Shown here piece by piece: positions 1 through 6,274 of a stretch of 9,599 nt of DNA (the stretch's first letter is position 1; each line of letters starts with the position of its first letter). The stretch comes from Phycisphaerae bacterium SM23_33 (GTDB taxonomy: Bacteria; Planctomycetota; Phycisphaerae; SM23-33). Where the stretch lies: the NCBI GenBank assembly GCA_001303665.1, contig LJUF01000110.1, positions 1 to 9,599 on the forward strand, read 5' to 3'. A program made the position numbers and the translations under genes. The notes beneath the pieces were generated by a model that was not told the DNA's origin, made no database searches, and worked only from the letters and a program-made list of their open reading frames with translations.

Positions 1-92
1 CGCCTGCCTAGGGCAAGTGGGCAGGGCAGCAGGCGGGCCTGCCGGCCTCGCGCCCGCCTGCCTAGGGCAAGTGGGCAGGGCAGTAGGCGGGC
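1..92. repeat. Two direct copies of a 38-nt GC-rich repeat
   Basis: The copies lie at 1-38 and 55-92 and differ at one base (C30 versus T84), with a 16-nt spacer. Each can fold: in the second copy GCCCGCCT (52-59) pairs with AGGCGGGC (85-92). An alternative inner stem pairs CCTGCC (57-62) with GGCAGG (74-79). No credible gene covers this stretch. It may be part of a longer array cut by the window edge, a REP-like dispersed repeat, or the terminator region of an upstream gene. Confidence 0.85.
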
Positions 93-94
93 AT

Positions 95-118
95 GTCCCC
101 GTTTCTGACTCAGGGGAC
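95..118. repeat. Small hairpin GTCCCC...GGGGAC upstream of the NfeD-like gene
   Basis: GTCCCC (95-100) and GGGGAC (113-118) form a 6-bp stem around a 12-nt loop. It sits directly after the second 38-nt repeat and 52 nt before the start of the first gene. It could be a leader structure, a terminator for a gene left of the window, or part of a dispersed repeat. The sequence alone does not decide. Confidence 0.4.
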
Positions 119-170
119 GGCGGGGCGGTTCGGGCGGTCTGGGCGCCTCACGGCAAAGAGGAGCGCAGCC

Positions 171-836
171 ATGGGCGAATGGTGGGCAGGTCTGGACGCC
201 GTCACGAAGGGCTTCTACATCGCGGCGACTTTCTTCAGCGTGCTGTTCCTCTGGCAGTTGATCGCGACGCTGATCGGCCTGAGCGGCGGCGAGGAAGTCG
301 AAGTGGACACCGGCGCCGACGCCGACGCCGACGTGGACGTTGGCCACGACCTCGAGCCGGGCGATCATCCGGAGTTCGAGCACGGCGCGGCCGTGGACGC
401 CGCCGAAACCATGGTCGCCTTCAAGCTCTTGTCGTTGCGCTCCATCCTCGCCTTCTGCATGCTGTTTTCCTGGGCCGGGGCCCTGTACCTGAACCGGGAC
501 GTGCCGCTGGCCCGGTCGCTGGCGTACGCGATGGCCTGGGGCCTCGGGGCGATGCTGCTGGTGGCGCTGCTGTTCTACGGCATGCGGCGGATGACCGAGA
601 CGGGCAGCCCGCGGATGGCCAGCTGCCTGGGCGGCCGCGGCACGGTGTACCTGGACATCCCCGCGGGGGGGATGGGCGAGGCGAAGGTCGTCGTCAGCGG
701 CGTGGTCTCGCACGTGAGGGCCCGGGCCGTCGGCGGGCAGGAGCTCAAGGCCGGCACGCCCATCCGGGTCACCCGAATCCTGGGCCCGTCGGCCATCGAG
801 GTCGAACCCGTGCGCGGAGATCAACCGGAGGGGTAA
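171..836 (+). CDS. NfeD/YuaF-like membrane protein with C-terminal OB-fold domain (flotillin partner)
   Basis: This 221-aa protein has a membrane segment near residues 13-37, a strongly acidic loop (about 41-80, with an Asp/Ala run GADADADVDV), two more membrane segments (about 88-107 and 116-137), and a soluble C-terminal domain (about 150-216). The spacing of glycines and valines in that domain (GRGTVYLDIP, then GVV, AGTPIRVTRI, IEVEPV) fits the NfeD-type OB fold. Such short NfeD proteins, including YuaF of Bacillus, are typically encoded beside a flotillin. That is the case here: the flotillin begins 21 nt downstream. It lacks the ClpP-class protease domain of long NfeD proteins. ATG 171 was chosen because GAGGAG (158-163) lies 7 nt upstream. 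An in-frame ATG at 93 lies between the repeat and the hairpin and has no ribosome binding site. A role in membrane organisation or stress is inferred from the family. Confidence 0.8.
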   Translation: MGEWWAGLDAVTKGFYIAATFFSVLFLWQLIATLIGLSGGEEVEVDTGADADADVDVGHDLEPGDHPEFEHGAAVDAAETMVAFKLLSLRSILAFCMLFSWAGALYLNRDVPLARSLAYAMAWGLGAMLLVALLFYGMRRMTETGSPRMASCLGGRGTVYLDIPAGGMGEAKVVVSGVVSHVRARAVGGQELKAGTPIRVTRILGPSAIEVEPVRGDQPEG

Positions 837-857
837 ACTGGAAAGGACGGACAGGCC

Positions 858-2375
858 ATGAACACGTTTCCTGCCTTCGTTGGCATGCTGGCGCAGGTTC
901 CCGCCGAGGTGATTCTGACGGTCTTTCTCATCTTCGTGGTCCTTGTCATCGCCCTGGCGCTGGCCCGGCGGTACAAGCGCTGCCCCTCCAACAAGGTCCT
1001 GGTGATCTACGGCAAGACCGGCAGCGGGGCGTCCCGGTGCGTGCACGGCGGGGCGGCGTTCGTCTGGCCGCTGTTCCAGGCCTACGACTACCTCGACCTG
1101 GAGCCGTTCGTGGTGCCCATCGACCTGACCAACGCCCTGTCGCAGGAGAACATCCGCGTGGCCGTGCCGACGACGGTGACGGCCGCCATCTCCAACCAGC
1201 CCGGCATCATGGAGAACGCCGCCATCCGGCTGCTGGGTCTGAACCGGGGGCAGATCCAGGCCCAGGCCCAGGACATCATTCTGGGGCAGATGCGTGCGGT
1301 GATTGCCACCATGCGGATCGAGGACATCAACCGGGACCGGCAGGAGTTCATGGCCCGGGTCAACGACGCGGTCACCAGCGAGCTGGAGAAGATCGGGCTG
1401 GGGGTGATCAACGTCAACATCCGTGACATCGACGACGAGTCGGGCTACATCGTGGCTCTGGGCCGGCGGGCCGCCGCCGAGGCCATCAACCAGGCCAACA
1501 TTGACGTGGCCGAGCAGGAGAAGCGCGGCAAGACCGGCGTGGCCGAGCGGCAGCGCGACCAGCGTGTGGCCGTGGCCGCGGCGGGGGCGACGGCCGAGAT
1601 CGGCGAGGCCACCGCCAACCGTGACAAGCGGCAGCAAACTGCCGGGCTGGACGCGCAGGCGGTCAACGCCGAGACCGACGCCGACGCCAAGAAGGCCGGG
1701 TACCGCGCCAACCAGCGGGTGGCGGAGGAGCAGGCCCGCAACCGGGGTGAGTCGGCGTCACGCGAGGCCGACGGGGCCATTCGCGTGGCCCAGGAGAACG
1801 CCCAGAAGAAGGCGGAGGAGGCCCGGGCGTTGCGGGAGCAGGCGCGGCTGAACGCGGAGGTGGTGGTGCCGGCCAACGCCGACCGGGAGAAGGTGGTCAT
1901 CGGGGCCGATGCCAGGAAGCAGGAGGCCATCCGCCTGGCCGAGGGCGACGCCCAGGCCACCATCGCCAGGATGACCGCCCAGGGCAAGGGCGTGCAGGCG
2001 ATCCTGGACGGCAAAGCCGAGGGGTATGAGCGGCTGGTGGCGGCCTGCAACGGCGACAAGGGGGCGGCGGCCCTGCTGATCATCGAGAAGCTGGCCGACA
2101 TCGCCAACATCCAGGCCAAGGCCATCCAGGACCTGCCCATCGAGAAGGTCATCGTCTGGGACGGCGGCGGCCGCGACGGCGGGGGCCTGAGCGGGCTGGG
2201 CGGCCGCCTGCTGGGGGCGCTGCCGCCCATGCACGACCTGGCCAAGCAGGTCGGGCTGGACCTGCCGGAGTTCCTCGGCCGGATGGCCGAGGAGGTTCGG
2301 ACCAAGGCCGAGGCCACTGAGAAAGGCCCTGCCAAGGAGCAGAAGGGCCCCGCCCCAAAGGGCCCGAAGGCGTGA
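858..2375 (+). CDS. floT: Flotillin-like SPFH/band 7 protein
   Basis: This 505-aa protein has the full flotillin layout and about the length of Bacillus FloT. One membrane segment (about 16-37) is followed by basic residues (RRYKR). The SPFH domain runs about 45-200 and includes VLVIYGKTG, GGAAFVWPLFQ and a conserved-looking segment ending INVNIRDIDDESGYIVALGR. A long Ala/Glu/Arg-rich coiled-coil region covers about 205-375. The C-terminal flotillin region is KAIQDLPIEKVIVWDGG (421-437), then a Gly-rich stretch and an amphipathic segment. The last 20 residues are a Lys/Pro/Ala-rich tail. Flotillins oligomerise on the inner face of the membrane and scaffold ordered-lipid domains. AAAGGA (842-847) precedes the ATG. 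The gene follows the NfeD-like partner by 21 nt, so an operon is likely. The symbol is by similarity to the Bacillus gene. Confidence 0.93.
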   Translation: MNTFPAFVGMLAQVPAEVILTVFLIFVVLVIALALARRYKRCPSNKVLVIYGKTGSGASRCVHGGAAFVWPLFQAYDYLDLEPFVVPIDLTNALSQENIRVAVPTTVTAAISNQPGIMENAAIRLLGLNRGQIQAQAQDIILGQMRAVIATMRIEDINRDRQEFMARVNDAVTSELEKIGLGVINVNIRDIDDESGYIVALGRRAAAEAINQANIDVAEQEKRGKTGVAERQRDQRVAVAAAGATAEIGEATANRDKRQQTAGLDAQAVNAETDADAKKAGYRANQRVAEEQARNRGESASREADGAIRVAQENAQKKAEEARALREQARLNAEVVVPANADREKVVIGADARKQEAIRLAEGDAQATIARMTAQGKGVQAILDGKAEGYERLVAACNGDKGAAALLIIEKLADIANIQAKAIQDLPIEKVIVWDGGGRDGGGLSGLGGRLLGALPPMHDLAKQVGLDLPEFLGRMAEEVRTKAEATEKGPAKEQKGPAPKGPKA

Positions 2376-2467
2376 TGTCCAGCCGCGGGTTCATGGCGTC
2401 GGCAAGACGGCTGGCGAGCAGGCCGTGACTGCCCGTTCCATGATCTCGAGCACAACCAAGGATCGCC

Positions 2468-2492
2468 GCTTCCGCCGCGCGGCGGCCGAAGC
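2468..2492. other. GC-rich hairpin between the flotillin gene and the small membrane genes
   Basis: GCTTC (2468-2472) pairs with GAAGC (2488-2492). It flanks a perfect palindrome CCGCCGCGCGGCGG (2472-2485), leaving a three-base asymmetry on the right. No clear T-run follows, so it is a weak terminator candidate. It may be an attenuator or mRNA-stabilising structure in the 137-nt gap after the flotillin. Confidence 0.35.
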
Positions 2493-2512
2493 CTTATTCA
2501 CGGAGAGTTCGG

Positions 2513-2731
2513 GTGAAGCCTGGGGTCCTGTACTTATTCAGGTCGAGCGCCTTGCTGGCCGCGCTGGCAGTAGGGGTCCTCTTCGGCGCGGCGGTTACGG
2601 GGATCATCCTGCTGATCCTCGGCTTGGTCAGGCGCCGCCGCGGAATGTGGATCGGCGGGCTGGTGACCTTGATCGTCTCGCTGGTACTGCTCGTGCTGGC
2701 CGGGATGGGCCTCCTGAAGATCCTCGCATGA
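2513..2731 (+). CDS. Small two-TM membrane protein, tandem paralog 1 (short form)
   Basis: This 72-aa protein is almost entirely two hydrophobic segments (about 13-38 and 46-70) joined by a tight basic loop, RRRRGMWIGG (40-49). By the positive-inside rule the loop should face the cytoplasm and both ends lie outside. It has no further domain. The GTG start at 2513 is preceded by GGAGAG (2502-2507). The loop and both segments closely match the N-terminus of the next gene, in protein and DNA, so it is a duplicated or shortened relative of it. It lies 137 nt downstream of the flotillin. I do not recognise the family. Function is unknown; membrane localisation is well supported. Confidence 0.7.
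   Translation: MKPGVLYLFRSSALLAALAVGVLFGAAVTGIILLILGLVRRRRGMWIGGLVTLIVSLVLLVLAGMGLLKILA
2600..2667 (+). repeat. 68-nt duplicated block, copy A (copy B at 2876-2943)
   Basis: Aligned by eye with 2876-2943 at a constant offset of 276 nt, the blocks differ at only four of 68 positions. The last 39 nt (2629-2667 and 2905-2943) are identical. The block encodes the end of the first membrane segment, the basic loop and the start of the second. Flanking sequence diverges much more, which suggests recent duplication or local gene conversion. Confidence 0.85.
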
Positions 2732-2812
2732 GGGCGTGATTGTTGCTTGCGGGCCGCCGCGGCCTGCGTCGCACGTGGGCGGCGGTCGGACCGCTGTTCA
2801 AGGGAGCTGGCT

Positions 2813-3481
2813 ATGATCTTCGCATGGTGGCCGGCGCTGCTCCTGGGGGCACTGCTGCTGGCCGCGCTTCCGGTAGGGATCATCCTGCTCATCATCGGCC
2901 TGGCCAGGCGCCGCCGCGGAATGTGGATCGGCGGGCTGGTGACGCTGATCGTGGCCGTCGTCATGATGGGGGCCCTTGCCGCCTCGGGCTTCCTCATGTT
3001 CTTCTTCAGGGCGCCCAGGGTAAGGTTCTCGCGGTCGACTTCGAGCGTACGGACCTCGAGCGTACGGACCTCGACCGTACGGACCTCCGGGGCGGACCTG
3101 ACGGGCGAAATGGCCCGAGAGTTGCTCGGCCTGCCGGCCGGCGCCGAAGTCCCCGAAGGAGGGACCGTGGTCGAGTCGGTTGCCGTGTCCGATTCCAGGA
3201 GCGGCGAGATCAGCTATGGGGTCCTCGACGTGCCGGAGGGGTTCGAAGCCCTGCTGAACGAGCATTGCGAGAAGGCCGCCTGGGAAGACGTGAAGGGACC
3301 CATGACCTTCGTGAATCGCCGGAACCCCGGCCTGGGCCAATGGTCGCCGGAGCTTCTGGAAGACCCGCTGTGTTACCGGAAAAAGCTCGAGCCGAGCCAA
3401 GGCGGTCCGCGGGAGGTGTTCATCTGTTACGACCAGCTCGACCGGCGGCTGTACTACGTCAGGGAGCAGACGAACCCGTAG
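2813..3481 (+). CDS. Two-TM protein with extracytoplasmic domain, tandem paralog 2 (long form)
   Basis: This 222-aa protein has membrane segments at about 8-30 and 39-65, joined by ARRRRGMWIGG (31-41). A Ser/Thr/Arg linker follows (about 73-93), with the unit SSVRT repeated. Then comes a soluble domain (about 98-217), predicted outside the cytoplasm. This domain shares LLGLPAGAEVP (104-114), a W-E-D/E-x-x-G/K segment near 157, and the cysteine pair C187/C205 with paralog 4, where the pair has the same 18-residue spacing. A disulfide is possible. A third cysteine is C152. ATG 2813 has AGGGAG (2801-2806) just upstream. An in-frame GTG at 2747 would add 22 polar residues before the membrane segment and is less likely. 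I do not recognise the soluble domain. Confidence 0.78.
   Translation: MIFAWWPALLLGALLLAALPVGIILLIIGLARRRRGMWIGGLVTLIVAVVMMGALAASGFLMFFFRAPRVRFSRSTSSVRTSSVRTSTVRTSGADLTGEMARELLGLPAGAEVPEGGTVVESVAVSDSRSGEISYGVLDVPEGFEALLNEHCEKAAWEDVKGPMTFVNRRNPGLGQWSPELLEDPLCYRKKLEPSQGGPREVFICYDQLDRRLYYVREQTNP
2876..2943 (+). repeat. 68-nt duplicated block, copy B (copy A at 2600-2667)
   Basis: This is the partner of the block at 2600-2667, with four mismatches in 68 positions and 39 identical nucleotides at 2905-2943. It encodes the shared membrane hairpin and basic loop of paralog 2. Confidence 0.85.
3046..3087 (+). repeat. In-frame 15-nt tandem repeat encoding VRTSS-like units
   Basis: The unit CGTACGGACCTCGAG occurs at 3046-3060, then with one change at 3061-3075, then as 12 nt at 3076-3087. 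The preceding 15 nt look like a decayed copy. Because the period is 15, the frame is kept and the linker reads as repeated V-R-T-S-S/T. Copy-number change would lengthen or shorten the linker by five residues per unit. Confidence 0.85.
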
Positions 3482-3512
3482 GGGCCGCCGGCCCGGCGGG
3501 CGGGAGGCCAAT

Positions 3513-3839
3513 ATGACGGGGATGATCGGGTGGGCCGAATTAATGGTGCTCGCTGCCATACCGGCGCTCATCGGCTGCGAGGTGGGCGTCGTGCTTCTGG
3601 TCATCGGTTTGGTCAAGCGGCGCAAAGGCCTTTGGGTCGGCGGGCTGGCCACGCTGATCATATCCGTCCTGCTGCTTGTGAGCATGGCCGGTTTCGCCCT
3701 GCTCGTGTTCGCGGGGTCGGGCAGGCGCATCCCGGCGGCCGCGCCCAGCCCGCCCGCCACGACGTCGCCCGCTCCGGTCGGCCGGGGCTGGATGGGGGGT
3801 GCGCCCGGCCAGCCGTCCTGGCAAGGATGGCCAAAATGA
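3513..3839 (+). CDS. Small two-TM membrane protein, tandem paralog 3 (short form, Pro-rich tail)
   Basis: This 108-aa protein has two membrane segments (about 9-33 and 42-67) joined by a basic loop, VKRRKGLWVGG (34-44). The loop matches the RRRRGMWIGG loop of paralogs 1 and 2. Instead of the folded domain of the long forms it ends in a Pro/Ala/Ser/Gly-rich tail of about 38 residues with several Trp. The tail is likely disordered and outside the cytoplasm. GGGAGG (3502-3507) lies 5 nt before the ATG. The gene starts 31 nt after paralog 2 and its TGA overlaps the ATG of paralog 4 (ATGA), so translational coupling is likely. No known family is recognised. Confidence 0.75.
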   Translation: MTGMIGWAELMVLAAIPALIGCEVGVVLLVIGLVKRRKGLWVGGLATLIISVLLLVSMAGFALLVFAGSGRRIPAAAPSPPATTSPAPVGRGWMGGAPGQPSWQGWPK

Positions 3840-4540
3840 CGCAGGGGCCGCCGATCTTCTGGCTGCTGCTGATGGTAGGCGGCGTCGTGCTTGTCGGATT
3901 GATCGCGGGGATTGTCCTGCTGGTCGTGGGCCTGGCCAAGAAGCGCAGCCCCCTGTGGGCCACCGGCATTGTCTTCCTGGTCATGAGCATCGTGGCTATG
4001 GTCGCCCTGCCCTTCCTGGGCATGTTCCTGCTTGTGGGTCGGGCAATGACTACGGTTACGACGACGGTCGCCACCCGGGTCGCGGCGGGCGTGACTTTGG
4101 ATGAGCCGCTGCTTTCAGATGAACTGGGCATCATGCTGGGGCTGCCGGCGGGCGTGGAGGTTCCGGGCGCGGCAATGGTATCGCAGGACGCGTTATTCGC
4201 CACGCCCCAAGTCGATACCCGCTACGTCGTGATCGAAGGGGCCGCCGACCTGGGCCCCGTCCTGAAGGACCATTTCCAGCCGACCACGTGGGAGGAGATC
4301 GGGGAGCGGATGACGGTTTCGGACCCGCAGCTTTACTCCTGGGACGCGGCGGCGCTGAAGGAGATGCCCTGCCACCTGCGGGAGTTCACGACCGAGGCCG
4401 GCGGCAAGTATGAAGTCTACGCCTGCTACGATGGGAGGGGCGCCAAGCTCTACTGTACGATCAAGCAGATCAGCCCGCCGACGACCACGCTGGAAGGGCT
4501 GCCGGAATTCCAATCGGAACCGCCGGACGACGGGGACTGA
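3836..4540 (+). CDS. Two-TM protein with extracytoplasmic domain, tandem paralog 4 (long form)
   Basis: This 234-aa protein is laid out like paralog 2: membrane segments at about 9-33 and 43-67 joined by AKKRSPLW (34-41), a Thr/Val-rich linker (about 71-87), and a soluble domain (about 90-212). Shared landmarks with paralog 2 are LGLPAGVEVP (101-110), TWEEIGERM (151-159), and the C179/C197 pair, each followed by an aromatic or basic segment (PCHLRE, YACYDG). Extra cysteine C207 is unique to it. The last 20 residues are acidic and Pro-rich. Its basic loop is the most diverged of the four. ATG 3836 overlaps the previous stop and has AAGGA (3823-3827) 8 nt upstream. An in-frame ATG at 3827 has no spacing for a binding site. 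Function is unknown. Confidence 0.78.
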   Translation: MTQGPPIFWLLLMVGGVVLVGLIAGIVLLVVGLAKKRSPLWATGIVFLVMSIVAMVALPFLGMFLLVGRAMTTVTTTVATRVAAGVTLDEPLLSDELGIMLGLPAGVEVPGAAMVSQDALFATPQVDTRYVVIEGAADLGPVLKDHFQPTTWEEIGERMTVSDPQLYSWDAAALKEMPCHLREFTTEAGGKYEVYACYDGRGAKLYCTIKQISPPTTTLEGLPEFQSEPPDDGD

Positions 4541-4737
4541 TCGCCCGCGCGGGGTCAGCCGGCGGACCGCCCGGCCGGTCAACGGGTCGCGGCAGGATTC
4601 CGATTCGTTCCAGGTCTCGCCCACGTCCATGGCCCTGATCTTCATTGGCCGGTGATTGTGTTGAAGAGTTTTCGGCCTCGGCGGCGACGGCCGCTGGGGC
4701 TTTCCTTTCGGTGCCCACCGTGGTACGAAACGAGCAA
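4541..4737. other. Intergenic stretch before the methyltransferase gene
   Basis: These 197 nt separate the membrane-protein cluster from the methyltransferase gene. I see no convincing gene, strong hairpin or promoter. The methyltransferase frame is open upstream to about 4645, but only from TTG/GTG codons lacking a ribosome binding site. Confidence 0.4.
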
Positions 4738-5562
4738 ATGTCCGCTAACATCCCACCCCTCTACGACAAAGAGCGCGCCGCCGCCAGCCGGGGGCGGGAG
4801 GAATACCTGGCCCGCGAGGGCGACTCGAAGTGGCCGCTGCTGCTGGAGCACATCGGGGCGTGCCGGCGGCTGGTCGATCTGGGCTGCGGCTGGGGGCAGC
4901 TCCTTCACCTGGCGGCCGGCCGCGTCGAGGAGGTCTGGGGCGTCGACGAAAGCCCCGACCGCATCAAGGACGCCGCCCGGGCCTGCCCCCGGGCGAAGCT
5001 GGTCTGCTGCCGCATGCAGCAGCTCCAGCTGCCGGGCGGATACTTCGACGTGGCCGTCGCCTGCCAGGTGCTGCACGAGGTCAAGCTCTTCGGGGCGCCT
5101 GAGGAGCTGCAAGCCGCACTGGGCGAAATCCGGCGCGTCCTGAGCCAGGGCGGGCGATTCCTGCTGCTGGACCACCTCGACGCCGGCGCCGGCGAGGTGG
5201 CCGTGGCGCTGCCGCCGGAAGGGCTCGACCGGCTCCGGCGGTTCGAGCGGAAGTTCACCTGCTACGCCGCGGCCCACGCCGCCGCCGGAGAGGGTGTAAT
5301 CCGGATCGCCAAGCGGACGCTCCAGGACTTCCTGACAAAGGCGCACTGGCTGGACTCGGCGATGGAAGAGCTGGAGATGAAGGAGACACACAACGTCTTC
5401 CAGAGCTCCGGGACGATCGGGATGCTCGAATCCGCAGGCCTGGCCGTGGAGGAATGGATCGAGTTCGCCGACATCCGTCGCGATCTTGCCTCCTTCGGGG
5501 CCGGCCTGACCGCCGGCGGGCCGTGGCGACGGAAGTTCCTGGCCGTGGCGATCAAGAAGTGA
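4738..5562 (+). CDS. Class I SAM-dependent methyltransferase
   Basis: This 274-aa protein has a Rossmann-type methyltransferase core. Motif I is RLVDLGCGWGQLL (44-56). The acidic end of strand 2 is WGVDESPD (67-74), a likely ribose contact at D70. The motif IV region is YFDVAVACQVLHEV (102-115), and GGRFLLLDHLD (138-148) forms the strand 5 hairpin. These are features of the Methyltransf_11/25 group, whose members methylate many small molecules, lipids and quinones. The substrate here cannot be told. The region after 160 is extra and probably forms the substrate cap. ATG 4738 places 40 residues before motif I, a normal spacing, but no good ribosome binding site is visible. It ends 59 nt before purN. 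There is no functional clue from the neighbours. Confidence 0.85.
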   Translation: MSANIPPLYDKERAAASRGREEYLAREGDSKWPLLLEHIGACRRLVDLGCGWGQLLHLAAGRVEEVWGVDESPDRIKDAARACPRAKLVCCRMQQLQLPGGYFDVAVACQVLHEVKLFGAPEELQAALGEIRRVLSQGGRFLLLDHLDAGAGEVAVALPPEGLDRLRRFERKFTCYAAAHAAAGEGVIRIAKRTLQDFLTKAHWLDSAMEELEMKETHNVFQSSGTIGMLESAGLAVEEWIEFADIRRDLASFGAGLTAGGPWRRKFLAVAIKK

Positions 5563-5583
5563 CGGCCGGCGGCCGCGGGCGGC

Positions 5584-5612
5584 TTGACCGGGGCCGGGGT
5601 CGGCGTTTTAAT
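5584..5612 (+). promoter_or_regulatory. Candidate sigma70-type promoter for purN
   Basis: TTGACC (5584-5589) and TTTAAT (5607-5612) are separated by 17 nt. Each matches its consensus hexamer at five of six bases. TTTAAT stands out as the only AT-rich run in the gap. Initiation would fall near 5619-5622, at or next to the ATG at 5622, so the mRNA would be leaderless or nearly so. This agrees with the absence of a ribosome binding site. Confidence 0.55.
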
Positions 5613-5621
5613 TCCCGTGCC

Positions 5622-6257
5622 ATGAGCGACAAGCAGGCCAACCCGATTCGTCTGGGCGTGCTGCTGAGCGGCGGGGGCCGGACGCTGCTGAACATCCTGG
5701 AATACATCAAGGCGGGCAAGCTGCCGGCGCAGGTGGCCGTCGTCCTCGCCAGCCGGGACTGCAAGGGCGTCGAGCGGGCCCGCGCGGCCGGGCTGGAGGT
5801 GCACGTCGTGCCGTACAAGGAAATGCCGGACCTGGAGACGTACTCGGCCCGGCTGGTGGGGCTGCTGGACGCGGCCAGGGTGGACCTGGTTTGCCTGGCG
5901 GGTTTCCTGTCGTTCTGGAGGATCCCCGACCGCTACCTGGGACGGGTGATGAACATCCACCCGGCGCTGCTGCCGCGGTTCGGCGGGGAGGGGATGTACG
6001 GCCACCGCGTGCACGAGGCGGTGCTGGCGGCGGGGTGCAAGGTGTCCGGCTGCACGGTGCACTTCGTCAACAACGAGTACGACGCCGGGCCGATCATCGT
6101 CCAGAAGGCCGTGCCGGTGCTGGAGGGCGACACGCCCGACACGCTGGCGGCCCGCGTCTTCGAGCAGGAGTGCGTCGCCTATCCCGAGGCGATCCGGCTG
6201 TTCGCGGAAGGGCGCGTGAAGATCGACGGCAGCGTGGTTCACGTGCTCCCCGAGTAG
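5622..6257 (+). CDS. purN: Phosphoribosylglycinamide formyltransferase (GAR transformylase)
   Basis: PurN transfers the formyl group from 10-formyltetrahydrofolate to glycinamide ribonucleotide, the third step of cytosolic purine synthesis. This 211-aa protein has the usual length and the catalytic set: N111 and H113 in MNIHPALLPRF, and D154 in NNEYDAGPII. They correspond to Asn106, His108 and Asp144 of E. coli PurN. Two differences from E. coli stand out. The phosphate loop reads SGGGRTLLN (16-24) instead of SGNGSNLQ, and HPALLPRF is followed by GGEGMYGHRVHEAV, a slightly longer form that I recall from Bacteroidetes-type PurN. ATG 5622 places the first strand (IRLGVLLSG) at the expected distance, although no ribosome binding site precedes it. 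No other purine gene is in the window. Confidence 0.93.
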   Translation: MSDKQANPIRLGVLLSGGGRTLLNILEYIKAGKLPAQVAVVLASRDCKGVERARAAGLEVHVVPYKEMPDLETYSARLVGLLDAARVDLVCLAGFLSFWRIPDRYLGRVMNIHPALLPRFGGEGMYGHRVHEAVLAAGCKVSGCTVHFVNNEYDAGPIIVQKAVPVLEGDTPDTLAARVFEQECVAYPEAIRLFAEGRVKIDGSVVHVLPE

Positions 6258-6274
6258 AGCCGTCGCAGTCCCCT

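Noticed and set aside
1..118. CRISPR array from the repeats at the left edge
   Set aside because: Only two copies with a 16-nt GC-rich spacer, no cas genes, and copies that fold on themselves.
171..836. Long NfeD with serine-protease domain
   Set aside because: The protein has only membrane segments, an acidic loop and the OB-fold region. There is no room for a ClpP-class protease domain.
17..1426. Long plus-strand open frame overlapping the NfeD-like and flotillin genes
   Set aside because: Its product is Arg/Gly/Pro-rich with no domain or membrane pattern. It is a GC-rich shadow of two clear genes in another frame.
1445..2455. Minus-strand open frame over the flotillin gene
   Set aside because: Ser/Pro/Arg-rich and motif-free, while the opposite strand is a complete flotillin.
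2425..2739. Alternative plus-strand frame over the first small membrane gene
   Set aside because: The product is polar, Arg/Gly-rich and has no start signal. The GTG frame at 2513 gives the shared membrane hairpin and has GGAGAG upstream.
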